From: Abyssisolibacter fermentans
GTDB lineage: Bacteria; Bacillota; Clostridia; Tissierellales; MCWD3
Assembly: GCF_001559865.1 (NCBI RefSeq)
Contig: NZ_LOHE01000090.1
Coordinates: 124,001-188,000, forward strand
Direction of reading: 5' to 3'
DNA length: 64,000 bases
A program made the position numbers and the translations under genes. Shown here piece by piece: positions 38,129-48,797 of this stretch (position 1 is the first letter of the stretch; every line of letters starts with the position of its first letter). The notes under the pieces are model-generated. The model ran no database searches and was not told the DNA's origin. It saw only the letters and a list, made by a program, of their open reading frames with translations.

Positions 38129-39247
38129 CTATTCAAAGCTTTTAATTATTATATCAACTATCCTCTCAGCAGATTTTCCATCCCCATATGGGTTGACAGC
38201 GTTAGCCATCATGTTATATGCATCTTCATCATTGATTAATAAACTCATGTCCTTATATATATCCTCTTTACATATACCTGATAATTTAGCTGTACCTGCT
38301 AATATACCTTCTGGTCTTTCTGTTTCATTCCTAACAACTAATACAGGTTTACCTAAAGATGGAGCTTCCTCTTGTATTCCACCTGAATCAGTTACAACCA
38401 TATAACATTTTGATATCAAATTAGCAAAAGGCTTATAATCTAAAGGTTCTATAAGATGTACTCTTTCTAAATCTTCAAGGTATATTTTGGCTATTTCTCT
38501 TACCTTTGGATTAAGATGAATAGGAAATACGACTTCTACGTCATCATTTTCTAATACTATATCTTTAACAGCACTAAAAATATTATGCATTGGCTCACCA
38601 ATATTTTCCCTTCTATGTGCTGTTATTAATATTATTTTCTTATTTTTATAATCAAGATTGTTTAATATATCATCTTCAAATTTATATTCATCACAAATAA
38701 CTTCAAACAAAGCATCTATGCATGTATTTCCTGTTATGTATATTTTCTTTTCATCGTAACCTTCTTTTAGCAGATTTTCTTTATTCTTTTGAGTTGGAGC
38801 AAAATGATAATCTGCCAACACCCCTGTAAGTTTACGATTTGCTTCCTCTGGATAAGGTGAATATAAATCACCACTTCTTAATCCAGCCTCAACATGTCCT
38901 ATCTTTACCTTATGATAAAATGCAGCTAATGCTCCAGCAAACACTGTTGTTGTATCTCCTTGTACTAACAATACATCTGGTTTTTCTTTTAAAATCACAT
39001 CTTCTAAACCTTTTAACGATCTATTTGTCACTTGGGTTAGCGTTTGTCCATGTTCAAATATATTCAAATCATAATCTGGTTTAATATCAAATATATCTAA
39101 AACTTGATCAAGCATATCTCTATGCTGAGCTGTAACACATATTTTATGATCTATTTGTTCATTTTTGTCTAAAGCTTTAACTATAGAAGCCATTTTTACA
39201 GCCTCTGGTCTAGTACCAAAAACTGTGAGTACTTTTATTATACGCAT
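38129..39247 (-). CDS. wecB: UDP-N-acetylglucosamine 2-epimerase (non-hydrolysing)
   Basis: The 372-residue enzyme interconverts UDP-GlcNAc and UDP-ManNAc. It has the family motifs FGTRPEAVKMAS, QGDTTTVFAGALAAF, HVEAGLRSGD, DSGGIQEEAPSLGKPVLVVR and NETERPEG. Length is normal. It follows the tagO/wecA-type gene by 55 bp with a hairpin between. The pair supplies lipid-linked sugar for teichoic acid or other wall polymers. A GGAAGGGG site precedes the ATG. Confidence 0.95.
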   Translation of the reverse strand: MRIIKVLTVFGTRPEAVKMASIVKALDKNEQIDHKICVTAQHRDMLDQVLDIFDIKPDYDLNIFEHGQTLTQVTNRSLKGLEDVILKEKPDVLLVQGDTTTVFAGALAAFYHKVKIGHVEAGLRSGDLYSPYPEEANRKLTGVLADYHFAPTQKNKENLLKEGYDEKKIYITGNTCIDALFEVICDEYKFEDDILNNLDYKNKKIILITAHRRENIGEPMHNIFSAVKDIVLENDDVEVVFPIHLNPKVREIAKIYLEDLERVHLIEPLDYKPFANLISKCYMVVTDSGGIQEEAPSLGKPVLVVRNETERPEGILAGTAKLSGICKEDIYKDMSLLINDEDAYNMMANAVNPYGDGKSAERIVDIIIKSFE

Positions 39248-39274
39248 AAATTTACCCCTTCCGTATCTATATAA

Positions 39275-39306
39275 AAATGAGCAAGCATTTTTCTGCTGCT
39301 CATTAA
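39275..39306 (-). terminator. Hairpin between tagO/wecA and wecB
   Basis: On the minus strand ATGAGCAGCAG and TGCTTGCTCAT pair around AAAAA and are followed by TTTTTAT. It begins at the tagO/wecA stop codon, so wecB may be partly uncoupled from the upstream gene. Confidence 0.75.
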
Positions 39307-40370
39307 TTACGTCCTGATTTTTGCTTAATTAAGTCTACCAAACTCATTTGAATAATGAGTAGTAAAATTCCTCCAGTAATCATTCCTAATACAAATGTAC
39401 TTTTTTCTACATTCATACCTGTTAATACAAGTGCTAGACCACCTAATGCCATACCAATAAAGTATAACACAAGTACGGTTTGTTTCTGACTTAAACCTTT
39501 ATCTAAAAGTCTATGATGCAAATGACCTTTATCAGCCTGCATAATAGGACGTCTGTTTATAAATCGTCTTAAAATAGCAAAAGCAGTATCAAATATAGGT
39601 ATCCCTAATATTATAACCGGCAATACAACTGATATAGTTGTAAAGCTTTTCATAACACCCTTTACGGATATAACAGCTAACATAAAACCTAAAAATAATG
39701 CTCCTGTATCACCCATAAATATCTTAGCAGGATTAAAATTGTACGGTAAAAATCCAAAAGCTGCACCAGCTAAAATTGCTGATATTAGAATTATACCTGT
39801 ATAAAAAGGAAATATATCTACAAATGTTGATGCTACAAACATCAATGATATTGAAGCAATCCCTGCAACTCCAGCTGCTAAACCATCAAGTCCATCAATT
39901 AAATTTAAAGTATTAGTTATACCTACAATCCAAAAAATTGTTATAGGTATAGATAAATAATTAAGATTTATGATTTCTCCACTAAATGGTTTTGAAATAA
40001 AGGATATTTTTATCCCTCCCCAAATCAAAACACCTGCTGCTGCTATTTGACCTAATAGCTTAATCTTTGCAGGTAAATTTTTAGTATCATCAATTATACC
40101 AGTAACTGCTATTATAGTACCACCAATTAATATGCTAATTAAACTTTTGTCCATTTGTATGTATCCTGCAAAACTAAATATTATTATACTTAGTACCGTA
40201 GAAACATATATAGCTAAGCCTCCAAGCCTAGGAATAGGTTTTTTATGAACTCGTCTCTCATCTTTTGGTATATCTATTGCTCCTAATTTATACGCTATTT
40301 TTTTTGCTAATGGAGTAGTTATATACGATATTAATAATGCTACTAAAAATGGTATGACATACTTAGTCAT
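39303..40370 (-). CDS. MraY-family glycosyl-1-phosphate transferase (TagO/WecA type)
   Basis: The protein has about ten membrane segments and the polyprenyl-phosphate N-acetylaminosugar transferase motifs: PKDERRVHKKPIPRLGGLA, NLIDGLDGLAAG and IFMGDTGALFLGF. It transfers GlcNAc-1-phosphate to undecaprenyl phosphate, starting teichoic acid or related polymers. The frame extends to 40418, but AAGGAGTGG is spaced for the ATG at 40370, giving 355 residues. It is paired with wecB. Confidence 0.9.
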   Translation of the reverse strand: MTKYVIPFLVALLISYITTPLAKKIAYKLGAIDIPKDERRVHKKPIPRLGGLAIYVSTVLSIIIFSFAGYIQMDKSLISILIGGTIIAVTGIIDDTKNLPAKIKLLGQIAAAGVLIWGGIKISFISKPFSGEIINLNYLSIPITIFWIVGITNTLNLIDGLDGLAAGVAGIASISLMFVASTFVDIFPFYTGIILISAILAGAAFGFLPYNFNPAKIFMGDTGALFLGFMLAVISVKGVMKSFTTISVVLPVIILGIPIFDTAFAILRRFINRRPIMQADKGHLHHRLLDKGLSQKQTVLVLYFIGMALGGLALVLTGMNVEKSTFVLGMITGGILLLIIQMSLVDLIKQKSGRN

Positions 40371-40895
40371 TATACCACTCCTTCTATTTACATAAATTGA
40401 TAATTCACCTTTTGACAAAAAGTCTTCATTAAGATTTTACTTTAATTTAAAAATAAAGTCAATTATCTTAATCTTTATTATTTATAGCTGTAAATTATTG
40501 TTGCTAAATAGCATTGTCAAAAATAGATACAATATGAACTAATACGTAATGGTAAATGTATTAAAATCATTTTTTAATATTTGGGTATCAAATAACATTA
40601 GAACAATAATATTATTGTTATTATAGCCATTTATAGATTTTTTATGACCTATAAAATATTACCTTTTTAACATTTAATTGTTTTAAATGTAATATCAATA
40701 TTACTACCTTCACAAAATTATTTTTCTTTAAATACTTAAATTATGAAGATCATTGTAATAAAAATTTAATAATAGTAAGCCTAGATTGTCCATTTATATT
40801 ATGGACAATATGTCAATATTTGTTTTTTTGCACACTCCTATAAAGAAACTATTACAGTATATATTATTACTTGATGTATAAAAGTAATTCTTTAA
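40371..40895. other. Intergenic region upstream of the tagO/wecA-type gene
   Basis: Very AT-rich DNA that should carry the promoter for the tagO/wecA-wecB unit. I see no gene, hairpin or repeat copy that I can support in this part. Confidence 0.4.
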
Positions 40896-40932
40896 TAAAA
40901 AAGTCTTCCATAAGAAATAAGATGGAAAACTT
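40896..40932 (-). terminator. Terminator distal to the dCMP deaminase gene
   Basis: On the minus strand AAGTTTTCCAT and ATGGAAGACTT form an 11-bp hairpin with one mismatch around CTTATTTCTT, followed by TTTTTATT. It lies downstream of the repeat copy at 40957 and would end transcripts coming from the deaminase gene. Confidence 0.8.
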
Positions 40933-40956
40933 CAAATATAATTCTAATACGTTTAT

Positions 40957-41105
40957 ATCTAGATTATTCATAGAAATTATGATCATTGAGTTTCATATTA
41001 GAGAATGAATATGAGGTACAACTCAATATGTCCTTGAAATCACTACAATCTTCTATTTAGAATATTACAGCATATTAATTAAGCGTTATATGAATAATCA
41101 AGGTT
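40957..41105 (-). repeat. Copy of the intergenic repeat, reverse orientation
   Basis: Ends TCTAGATTATTCATAGAAAT and TATATGAATAATCAAGGTT are inverted. Inside are GAGTTTCATATTAGAGAATG, TCCTTGAAATCACTACAATC and TTCTATTTAGAATATTACAG, matching the b, h and n-type copies in order. The CAAATC module is missing. Confidence 0.78.
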
Positions 41106-41160
41106 AAATATTTTAAATTTTATTATCATAACTAACTCTATTTATATTAAAATTTCATCA

Positions 41161-41649
41161 TTAATAACCCATAGTATCACTAAGTGAATCGTCATTTTGA
41201 ATCCATTCATCAACATCTATAGTCCTAAATTCATCTTTTGAATCTCTTATGACAACTTTCTTTATCCCTGCATTAATAATCATTCTTTTACACATAGTAC
41301 ATGAATTTGCGTTCTTTACAAATTCTCCTGTTTGCACATCTCTACCTACTAAGTATAAATCTCCTCCAAGCATATCTCTTCTACTTGCAGATATAATACA
41401 GTTTGCTTCAGCATGAACGCTTCTACATTTTTCATAGTTTTGTCCTCTTGGTATATTAAGCTTTTCTCTTATGCAATAGCCTAAGTCTGTACAATTTTTT
41501 CTTCCTCTAGGTGCACCTGTATAACCAGTAGCTATAATCTCGTCATTTTTTACTATTATAGCACCATAATTACGTCTAAGGCATGTACCCCTTTCTAATA
41601 CAGTTTGAGCAATATCTAGATAATAATTATATTTGTCTCTTCGCTTCAT
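41161..41649 (-). CDS. Deoxycytidylate (dCMP) deaminase
   Basis: The enzyme converts dCMP to dUMP for thymidylate synthesis. The zinc-binding deaminase motifs are HAEANCII and SCTMCKRMIINAG (C-x2-C). The N-terminal RDKYNYYLDIAQTVLERGTC block is typical of bacterial dCMP/ComEB deaminases. The ATG at 41649 is well spaced from GGGGTGA; an in-frame GTG three codons earlier overlaps that site. It lies 76 bp downstream of upp. Confidence 0.9.
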   Translation of the reverse strand: MKRRDKYNYYLDIAQTVLERGTCLRRNYGAIIVKNDEIIATGYTGAPRGRKNCTDLGYCIREKLNIPRGQNYEKCRSVHAEANCIISASRRDMLGGDLYLVGRDVQTGEFVKNANSCTMCKRMIINAGIKKVVIRDSKDEFRTIDVDEWIQNDDSLSDTMGY

Positions 41650-41701
41650 TTTATTCACCCCACTTTATTTATAATGATGTGAAATTTAACCAAATTTGCT
41701 T

Positions 41702-41732
41702 AAAAGGCAAAAGCTCCTGCTTTTGCCCTTTA
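41702..41732 (-). terminator. Hairpin after upp
   Basis: AAGGCAAAAGC and GCTTTTGCCCTT pair around TCCT. The following T run on the minus strand is weak (TTTTAAGC), so partial read-through into the deaminase gene is likely. Confidence 0.7.
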
Positions 41733-41735
41733 ACA

Positions 41736-42855
<1,120 letters not shown>

Positions 42856-42993
42856 TACCCATTCCTCCCCTTCTATATTTATTAATTAGCTAGTTGCATA
42901 AATCTACACCTAATGAAACGCATATTTAAATATATTGAAGCAACTTAATTTCCTTTATGATTAATTGTAAAAACTACCAATATAGTCACTAGG

Positions 42994-43110
42994 GAAACAT
43001 ATAATGTTTCTTTGAAAGTGTGACTTCAAGAGTTCGTTTCTTCATCGCTTTTACTTAAATCAAAAGAAACGAGCTCTTGTCGGAACCGTCAAAGATTGTT
43101 AGATGGTTCC
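42994..43110 (+). ncRNA. Candidate three-hairpin structured locus between ywlE and rpiB
   Basis: Three hairpins lie in series. GAAACAT/ATGTTTC (42994-43000 and 43004-43010) has an ATA loop. CAAGAGTTCGTTTCTT/AAGAAACGAGCTCTTG (43027-43042 and 43064-43079) has 16 pairs. GGAACCGTC/GATGGTTCC (43082-43090 and 43102-43110) has 9 pairs. Both imperfect positions are G-U wobbles if the plus strand is transcribed, but mismatches on the minus strand, which points to a plus-strand RNA. I recognise no known riboswitch family and see no terminator T run. A mobile-element relic is the main alternative. Confidence 0.4.
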
Positions 43111-43182
43111 CCTCACCAAAAACTTATGAGCTTAAATAATAAAAATACTCGTATTCATTTGATTTTTTATTTACAGCTATCT

Positions 43183-43887
43183 TTAAATTTCATCAAGCTT
43201 TCCACCTTCAATTATGGCTTCTAATGCCTTTCTTATCTCATCAGCACTCATTCTATAGTCATCTACAGGCAAGCCAAATGGATCACTTATATCCAGCTTT
43301 GAAAGCTTTGATCGAAGCTTTATTATCTTTGCTTTATCATCCTCTAACTCTTCTTCTATTTCCTGCTCCCATTTTATTATTGCATTATCTATTGATTGAA
43401 TTTGTAATAATAGTTTTTCTTGCTTGTCCTTTAAGGCTTTTATTTCACCTATTCTTTCTTGCATTAACCTTTTTCTTGCATTGTTAATTTTTGTATATAT
43501 CTTATTGATTTCATCTAAAATTTCATCATGTTTGACATTTTCTAGAGCAAATTCTTTTAAAGTAAATACTTTACCTTTAGCCTTTGATGTCAATTTTAAC
43601 AATGCTTCTTTATGATGCTGTGTCATTGTCAATATTAAATCTGCTTCTTCTATTTTATCCACATCAAGTCTTTGTGATTTATGATTTGACAAGTCTATGC
43701 CTTGTTCCTTCATTACACATATAGCTTGAGTAGTCGCAACATCATTGTCAATTGCACATAAACCTGCTGATTCTACATGTATATGCTCATATTTAGAACC
43801 TTTTTTCTGTAACATATCTTTTAGTATCGCTTCTGCTATGCTACTTCTACAAGTATTACCTGTACAAACAAACAGAATTTTTTTCAA
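43183..43887 (-). CDS. Protein-arginine phosphatase (YwlE family) with coiled-coil insertion
   Basis: The 234-residue protein has the low-molecular-weight phosphatase loop CTGNTCRS (C8, T12, R14); the threonine at this place marks arginine phosphatases such as YwlE. The usual aspartate motif DPFG is at 202-205. Between VFTLKEFAL (ending about 115) and DISDPFG (from 199) lies an inserted stretch of about 80 residues rich in lysine and glutamate with heptad character, so the protein is much longer than the usual 150. Start is TTG at 43887 after AAGGAGG. It begins 3 bp after the sua5 gene ends. Confidence 0.88.
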   Translation of the reverse strand: MKKILFVCTGNTCRSSIAEAILKDMLQKKGSKYEHIHVESAGLCAIDNDVATTQAICVMKEQGIDLSNHKSQRLDVDKIEEADLILTMTQHHKEALLKLTSKAKGKVFTLKEFALENVKHDEILDEINKIYTKINNARKRLMQERIGEIKALKDKQEKLLLQIQSIDNAIIKWEQEIEEELEDDKAKIIKLRSKLSKLDISDPFGLPVDDYRMSADEIRKALEAIIEGGKLDEI

Positions 43888-43890
43888 TAT

Positions 43891-44946
43891 TTAGTCCTCC
43901 TTTGCAGTTATAATATTGCCTCCTGCAGATTTGTTCAATCTATTCATTATAGCTGCTCCTATTCCATCATCATCTATTGCTTCAGCTAATATAATATCTA
44001 CTTTCATATCATCAAAATTTCTCAGTGCTTTAAATAAATTGCTAGCTATTGTTTCTGGATTTAATCTATCGCCGACATTTATTGTTAGTTTTCCCTCATA
44101 TAATTTTTCAGTTTGATTTGTAGCCATTATGCCAACCTTTAATCCTTGTAAACTATATTCATTGTATAATAACTCAATCCTTTTTTGAATATCTGTAACC
44201 ATACCTTGTATTACATATACTTTTGCATTTGGTGCATAATGTTTATACTTCTGTCCAGGTGATTTTGGTATAGCACTGCTATCATGTAGCGCCGGATCCA
44301 TCTTTACCTCAGAAAACAGGTTCATTAAGTCCTCTCTTGTAATGCCACCTGGTCTTAGAATAGTTGGTATACCAGTTGTTATATCAACTACAGTAGACTC
44401 CAATCCTACACCTGTGAAGCCTCCCTCTATTATTGCATCTATTTTACCAGTCAAGTCTTCTTTTACATGTTTAAAAGTTGTTGGACTAGGTTTTCCAGAT
44501 AAGTTAGCACTAGGTGCTGCTATGGGTAACTCACTCTTATTTATAAGATCTAATGCAATCTTGTGATTTGGCATTCTTATAGCTACTGTTGGTAGCCCTG
44601 CAGTAATACTATCGGGTACAATTTTACTTTTATTAAATATTATGGTGATTGGACCTGGCCAAAAGCTTTCCATGATTTTATATGCTTCTTGTGGTATTTC
44701 TTCTACTAGTTTTTCAACTTGTTCTAAATTAGCTACATGAACAATTAATGGGTTATCTGATGGTCTTCCCTTAGCTTCAAATATTTTTGATACTGCATTT
44801 TCATTGAGGGCATTAGCTCCAAGTCCATAAACTGTTTCTGTTGGGAAAGCAACTATTCCCCCCTTTTTTATAATTTCGCTTGCTTCTGTAAGCTTATCCT
44901 CTTGAGGGTTATCAGGATTTATTTTAAATATTTTTGTATTCATCAT
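43891..44946 (-). CDS. L-threonylcarbamoyladenylate synthase (Sua5/TsaC)
   Basis: The enzyme makes threonylcarbamoyl-AMP for the t6A modification of tRNA. The 351-residue product has the YrdC core (GGIVAFPTETVYGLGANAL, AKGRPSDNPLIVH, SAN-type APSANLSGKPSPT) and the extra C-terminal Sua5 domain. Length fits the long Sua5 form. GAGGT precedes the ATG. Its last codons (AAG GAG GAC) contain the ribosome binding site of ywlE, so the two genes are coupled. Confidence 0.95.
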   Translation of the reverse strand: MMNTKIFKINPDNPQEDKLTEASEIIKKGGIVAFPTETVYGLGANALNENAVSKIFEAKGRPSDNPLIVHVANLEQVEKLVEEIPQEAYKIMESFWPGPITIIFNKSKIVPDSITAGLPTVAIRMPNHKIALDLINKSELPIAAPSANLSGKPSPTTFKHVKEDLTGKIDAIIEGGFTGVGLESTVVDITTGIPTILRPGGITREDLMNLFSEVKMDPALHDSSAIPKSPGQKYKHYAPNAKVYVIQGMVTDIQKRIELLYNEYSLQGLKVGIMATNQTEKLYEGKLTINVGDRLNPETIASNLFKALRNFDDMKVDIILAEAIDDDGIGAAIMNRLNKSAGGNIITAKED

Positions 44947-45113
44947 TATACCTCACGTTCTTATCACTTATGTATATTTTACCTAATTACTAAATATATA
45001 TTATATATCATTACAATTATTAGGTCTATATTACCTTTATATTTCTTTATAAATTTTTTATGTAATATTTTACTTATAAGTTAATTTAATATGTTTTTAG
45101 TTGGGAGATTTAT

Positions 45114-45842
45114 ATGATATATCTATATGTAAATACACTAATTGGTTTTTTAGTAGGTGTACTTGGTACTACAATGGGAGGAATAATAACTCTATTAATA
45201 GTCAAATCAAGTCATAAATTAAACAATTTTCTTTTTGGCTTTACTGGCGGTCTAATGTTAAGCGTTGTAATATTCGAGCTTTTACCTGACAGTTTTGATA
45301 TTTGTGGTAGTAAATATACTATTATAGGTGTTGTAATAGGAATTATGTTTGTTAAGCTCACATCTACAATAATCAATTCTATTGGCTTTAAAAATAAGTT
45401 GCTTAAAGTTGGTTTCTTGATGAGTATTGCTATTGGAACGCATAATCTACCTGAAGGTATAGCTATAGGTTCGAGTTTGACAAATAACATTACTATTGGA
45501 TTAACAATAGTATTAATCATGATTATACATAATATACCTGAAGGAGTAGCTATGGCAACACCTCTAAAAATTGGTGGCTTTTCAGGTTATAAATTAATTG
45601 GTTTGTGTATAATTGCAGGTTTACCAACAGGAGTAGGTGCTTTTATTGGTTCTTTTTTAGGAAATATATCTGATGAGTTAATGTCTATTTGTTTTTCTTT
45701 TGCTGGCGGTGCTATGCTATATATAATTTGCAATGATTTGATCCCAGCATCTATAGAAAATAATAAAATATTTTGTTCTTTTTTAGGAATAACTACTGGA
45801 TTGTTTTTTGGATTTATTATTATAAATTTTTTGAGCTTATAA
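45114..45842 (+). CDS. ZIP family metal transporter
   Basis: The 242-residue membrane protein has about eight hydrophobic segments and the paired ZIP metal motifs HNLPEGIAIGS and HNIPEGVAMATPL in helices IV and V. ZIP proteins bring divalent zinc, iron or related metals into the cytoplasm. GGGAG precedes the ATG. It is the only plus-strand gene between spoIID and the right edge, and diverges from sua5 across about 167 bp. A shared terminator separates it from the convergent antiporter gene. Confidence 0.9.
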   Translation: MIYLYVNTLIGFLVGVLGTTMGGIITLLIVKSSHKLNNFLFGFTGGLMLSVVIFELLPDSFDICGSKYTIIGVVIGIMFVKLTSTIINSIGFKNKLLKVGFLMSIAIGTHNLPEGIAIGSSLTNNITIGLTIVLIMIIHNIPEGVAMATPLKIGGFSGYKLIGLCIIAGLPTGVGAFIGSFLGNISDELMSICFSFAGGAMLYIICNDLIPASIENNKIFCSFLGITTGLFFGFIIINFLSL

Positions 45843-45898
45843 ATTCTTTGATAATATGAAACAAAAAAATTTGAAATTTGTTAATAATATTAATGTTC

Positions 45899-45926
45899 AA
45901 AAAACCAGCCTAAAGACTGGTTTTTT
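45899..45926. terminator. Bidirectional terminator
   Basis: AAAAAACCAG and CTGGTTTTTT pair around CCTAAAGA, with A and T runs on both sides. It serves the convergent ZIP transporter (+) and antiporter (-) genes. Confidence 0.88.
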
Positions 45927-45959
45927 GTATTTTACTATTTGCATTATATGAAATATATT

Positions 45960-47138
45960 CTAAGCAAGTTTATCATTTTCTACTGTATCATTTTTATAAA
46001 CAATTTTAAGAAGTATTGGTGTAATAATTGTTGATACTAATACTAACAAGATTATTGATGTAAAAATATCATGACCTATAACCTTAAGCTTTAAGCCTAA
46101 ACTTGTAACAATTAATGCTACCTCCGCTCTTGGTATCATACCTATACTTATTTGAAAAGACTCTTTCAAATTAAATTTTGATACTCTTGCACCAATTAAA
46201 CATCCAATAACTTTTCCAAATATAGCAGCTAATATTATTCCAACGCTAAGTAATATGGAATTACCAATGCCGTGTAATTGTACTTTAAGCCCTATATTTA
46301 CAAAAAATATTGGTGTAAACAATGCATAAGCTATATTTTGTATTTCATGCGATACTCTATTTCTGTGTGGTGTCGTAGAGAAAATTACTCCTGTTATATA
46401 TGCGCCTATTATTGCAGCTACACCCATTTCTTCAGCTATGAAAGCTAAAAAGAAACAAAATATAAGAGCTGATGTCAATAATCTGCCATCACGTCTCATG
46501 ATGTCTGAATATTTGGTAATAGTTTTTGAGAAAACGATTCCAAGTATTAAGGCAATAACAAAAAATGCTATTATCTTAAGTATAACAAAAAGTATACTTG
46601 TACCTTCAGCAGGATTTATAGCGCTTACAACTACTGCTAACAATATTATACCAACTACATCATCTATTATAGCAGCACCAAGTATTGCCATTCCTTGCTT
46701 GGTTCTCAATCGATTTAATTCTCTTAATGCCTGTACAGTTATACTAACACTTGTTGCTGTCAAAATAACACCAACAAAAAGTTGTTCTTGAAAAGTTGAG
46801 TTAGCTTTTAATAAGTAAACAACCCCCATTCCAAATATAAAGGGAAAGATAACTCCTCCAATAGCTATAATTGCTGATGATTGCCCTGATGCTTTCAAGT
46901 CATCTAAGTCCGTTTCCAAACCAGCTATAAACATCAATAAAATAACTCCTATCTCTGCCATATGATTGATAAAATCTGTTGCAGAAACAAGGTTTAAGAC
47001 AGAGGGTCCTATAATTAATCCTATAAGAATTTGCCCTAAAACTGCTGGTTGTTCAAGTTTTTTACTAATGTAACCACCAATATTTGCAAATAACAATATT
47101 AGACCAATTTCTAATAAGAATAATGCGCCTTCATCCAA
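45960..47138 (-). CDS. CPA2-family cation:proton antiporter
   Basis: The 392-residue protein has about twelve membrane segments and the Na+/H+ exchanger family motifs: VLGQILIGLIIGPSVL near the N-terminus, the paired acidic residues in AAIIDDVVGIILLAV, and GMIPRAEVALIV near the C-terminus. It lacks a TrkA-N nucleotide-binding tail, so it resembles NapA/GerN-type antiporters rather than KefB. Sodium or potassium exchange for protons is expected. The start is TTG at 47138 after AGGAGATGA. It lies between prfA and the ZIP gene. Confidence 0.9.
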   Translation of the reverse strand: MDEGALFLLEIGLILLFANIGGYISKKLEQPAVLGQILIGLIIGPSVLNLVSATDFINHMAEIGVILLMFIAGLETDLDDLKASGQSSAIIAIGGVIFPFIFGMGVVYLLKANSTFQEQLFVGVILTATSVSITVQALRELNRLRTKQGMAILGAAIIDDVVGIILLAVVVSAINPAEGTSILFVILKIIAFFVIALILGIVFSKTITKYSDIMRRDGRLLTSALIFCFFLAFIAEEMGVAAIIGAYITGVIFSTTPHRNRVSHEIQNIAYALFTPIFFVNIGLKVQLHGIGNSILLSVGIILAAIFGKVIGCLIGARVSKFNLKESFQISIGMIPRAEVALIVTSLGLKLKVIGHDIFTSIILLVLVSTIITPILLKIVYKNDTVENDKLA

Positions 47139-47285
47139 TTAAATCATCTCCTATTTATGCTAATAATAACCCTTAAAGCTATACCTTATTTAACACATTA
47201 GACGATAGCAATATTATTTACATTTTTAGTTTTCCATATTACAATCTAACTATTAGTATTAATTTAGGTAAATTACATCAAAAAA

Positions 47286-47315
47286 ATTTAAAGTGGTTTT
47301 AAATAAACCACTTTA
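47286..47315 (-). terminator. prfA terminator
   Basis: AAAGTGGTTT and AAACCACTTT pair around TAAAT; on the minus strand the hairpin is followed by AAATTTTTTT. It lies about 70 bp beyond the prfA stop. Confidence 0.75.
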
Positions 47316-47384
47316 AAACACCCAATATTAAGTATATTACTTTATATATCTTTTTTCAAATGTAATTACAGATATTTAACAATT

Positions 47385-48455
47385 TTATCTTTCTACGCTT
47401 TTTAGTTTTTCTGCTTGATCTGTAGTGATTAATGCATCTATCATTTCATCTATATCACCATCTAAGAATGCATCAAGTTTATAAATAGTCATATTTATTC
47501 TGTGATCACTTATTCTACCTTGTGGGAAATTGTAAGTTCTAATCTTAGCACTTCTATCTCCTGTACCAACTTGGCTCTTTCTCGCTTGTGCTATTTCTGC
47601 ATTTTGTTCAGATTGGTACTTTTCATATAATCTAGCTTTCAATACCTTAAATGCTTTATCTTTATTTTTAAGCTGAGATTTTTCATCTTGCATTGCAACA
47701 ACTATACCCGTAGGTATATGAGTAAGTCTTACTGCTGAGTCAGTTGTATTAACACTTTGTCCTCCATTGCCTGAAGATCTGTATACATCTACTCTTACTT
47801 CAGAAGGCTTAATTTCAATTTCTACATCGTCAACTTCTGGTAAAACAGCTACTGTTGCAGTAGAAGTGTGTATTCTACCACCAGATTCAGTTGCTGGTAT
47901 TCTTTGCACCCTATGAACACCACTTTCAAACTTTAATCTGCTATAAGCTCCCTTACCTTTAATCATCACAATTACTTCTTTAAAACCTCCAACTCCTTGC
48001 TCATTAGAGTTCATCATTTCTACCTTCCATCTATTCCTCTCTGCATATCTAGTATACATTCTAAATAAATCTCCAGCAAAAATACCAGCTTCGTCTCCAC
48101 CTGCACCTGCTCTAATTTCAAGTATAACATTTTTCTCATCATTAGGGTCTTTAGGTATTAACATTAATTTAATTTCTTCTTGTAATGATTCTATTTTTTC
48201 AGTAAGTTCAACAACTTCTTGTTTCACCATTTCTTTGAAATCATCTTCTAATTTATCTTTTAACATTTCTTTTGCATCATCTAATTGCTTATTTGCATCT
48301 TCATACTCAGAATACTTTGCAACAATTGGCTCTAATTCAGCATGCTCTTTAACATATTTTTGCCACTGCTTTGTATTGCTAATAATTTCTGGGTCACTTA
48401 TTTTCTTATTTAAATCTTGATACTTTTCCGAAAGAAATTTAAGTTTTTCCAACAT
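47385..48455 (-). CDS. prfA: Peptide chain release factor 1
   Basis: RF1 reads UAA and UAG stop codons and triggers peptide release. The 356-residue product has the catalytic GGQ in [17 protein letters not shown] and the N-terminal helical domain of normal size. GAGGTG precedes the ATG. Its neighbour prmC methylates the GGQ glutamine, but a 330-bp gap filled by a full-length intergenic repeat now separates the pair. Confidence 0.97.
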   Translation of the reverse strand: MLEKLKFLSEKYQDLNKKISDPEIISNTKQWQKYVKEHAELEPIVAKYSEYEDANKQLDDAKEMLKDKLEDDFKEMVKQEVVELTEKIESLQEEIKLMLIPKDPNDEKNVILEIRAGAGGDEAGIFAGDLFRMYTRYAERNRWKVEMMNSNEQGVGGFKEVIVMIKGKGAYSRLKFESGVHRVQRIPATESGGRIHTSTATVAVLPEVDDVEIEIKPSEVRVDVYRSSGNGGQSVNTTDSAVRLTHIPTGIVVAMQDEKSQLKNKDKAFKVLKARLYEKYQSEQNAEIAQARKSQVGTGDRSAKIRTYNFPQGRISDHRINMTIYKLDAFLDGDIDEMIDALITTDQAEKLKSVER

Positions 48456-48560
48456 ATTTTCACCTCAAAATCCTATATCATCTAAATTTATATTATAGCA
48501 TATTCTCAGGAAATATACTATTAATTATACGATGTTCTCATAAATACAAAGTTCTAATTT

Positions 48561-48797
48561 AACCCTGATTATTCATATAACTTTATATATAATATGCTGT
48601 AAGCTTCTGAATTAGAAGATTTCAGTGAATTCGAAGGCATACCGAGTTGGTATATCAAGAATTTAATGGATATCTTATAAACAGAAGGACTACATATTAA
48701 TGAATCTCCTATTCAGTTCCTTCATAGGAGTAAGCGATTCACATAAAATAATAGATTTTAGTTCACTGCTCATAATTTTCTATGATTAATCTGGGTT
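48561..48797 (+). repeat. Full-length copy of the intergenic repeat between prmC and prfA
   Basis: Left end AACCCTGATTATTCATATAA; right end TATGATTAATCTGGGTT. It holds ATATGCTGTAAGCTTCTGAA, AGTGAATTCGAAGGCATACC (48624-48643), GAGTTGGTAT, GGATATCTTATAAACAGAAG, TCTCCTATTCAGTTCCTTCA, TAGGAGTAAGCGATTCACA and the GTTCACTGCTCATAATTTTC block. Its right end overlaps the last four codons and stop of prmC. Confidence 0.92.

Noticed and set aside
45212-45520. 102-codon minus-strand frame opposite the ZIP transporter
   Set aside because: It is the reverse of a transporter with clear HNxPEG motifs and has no start signal of its own.
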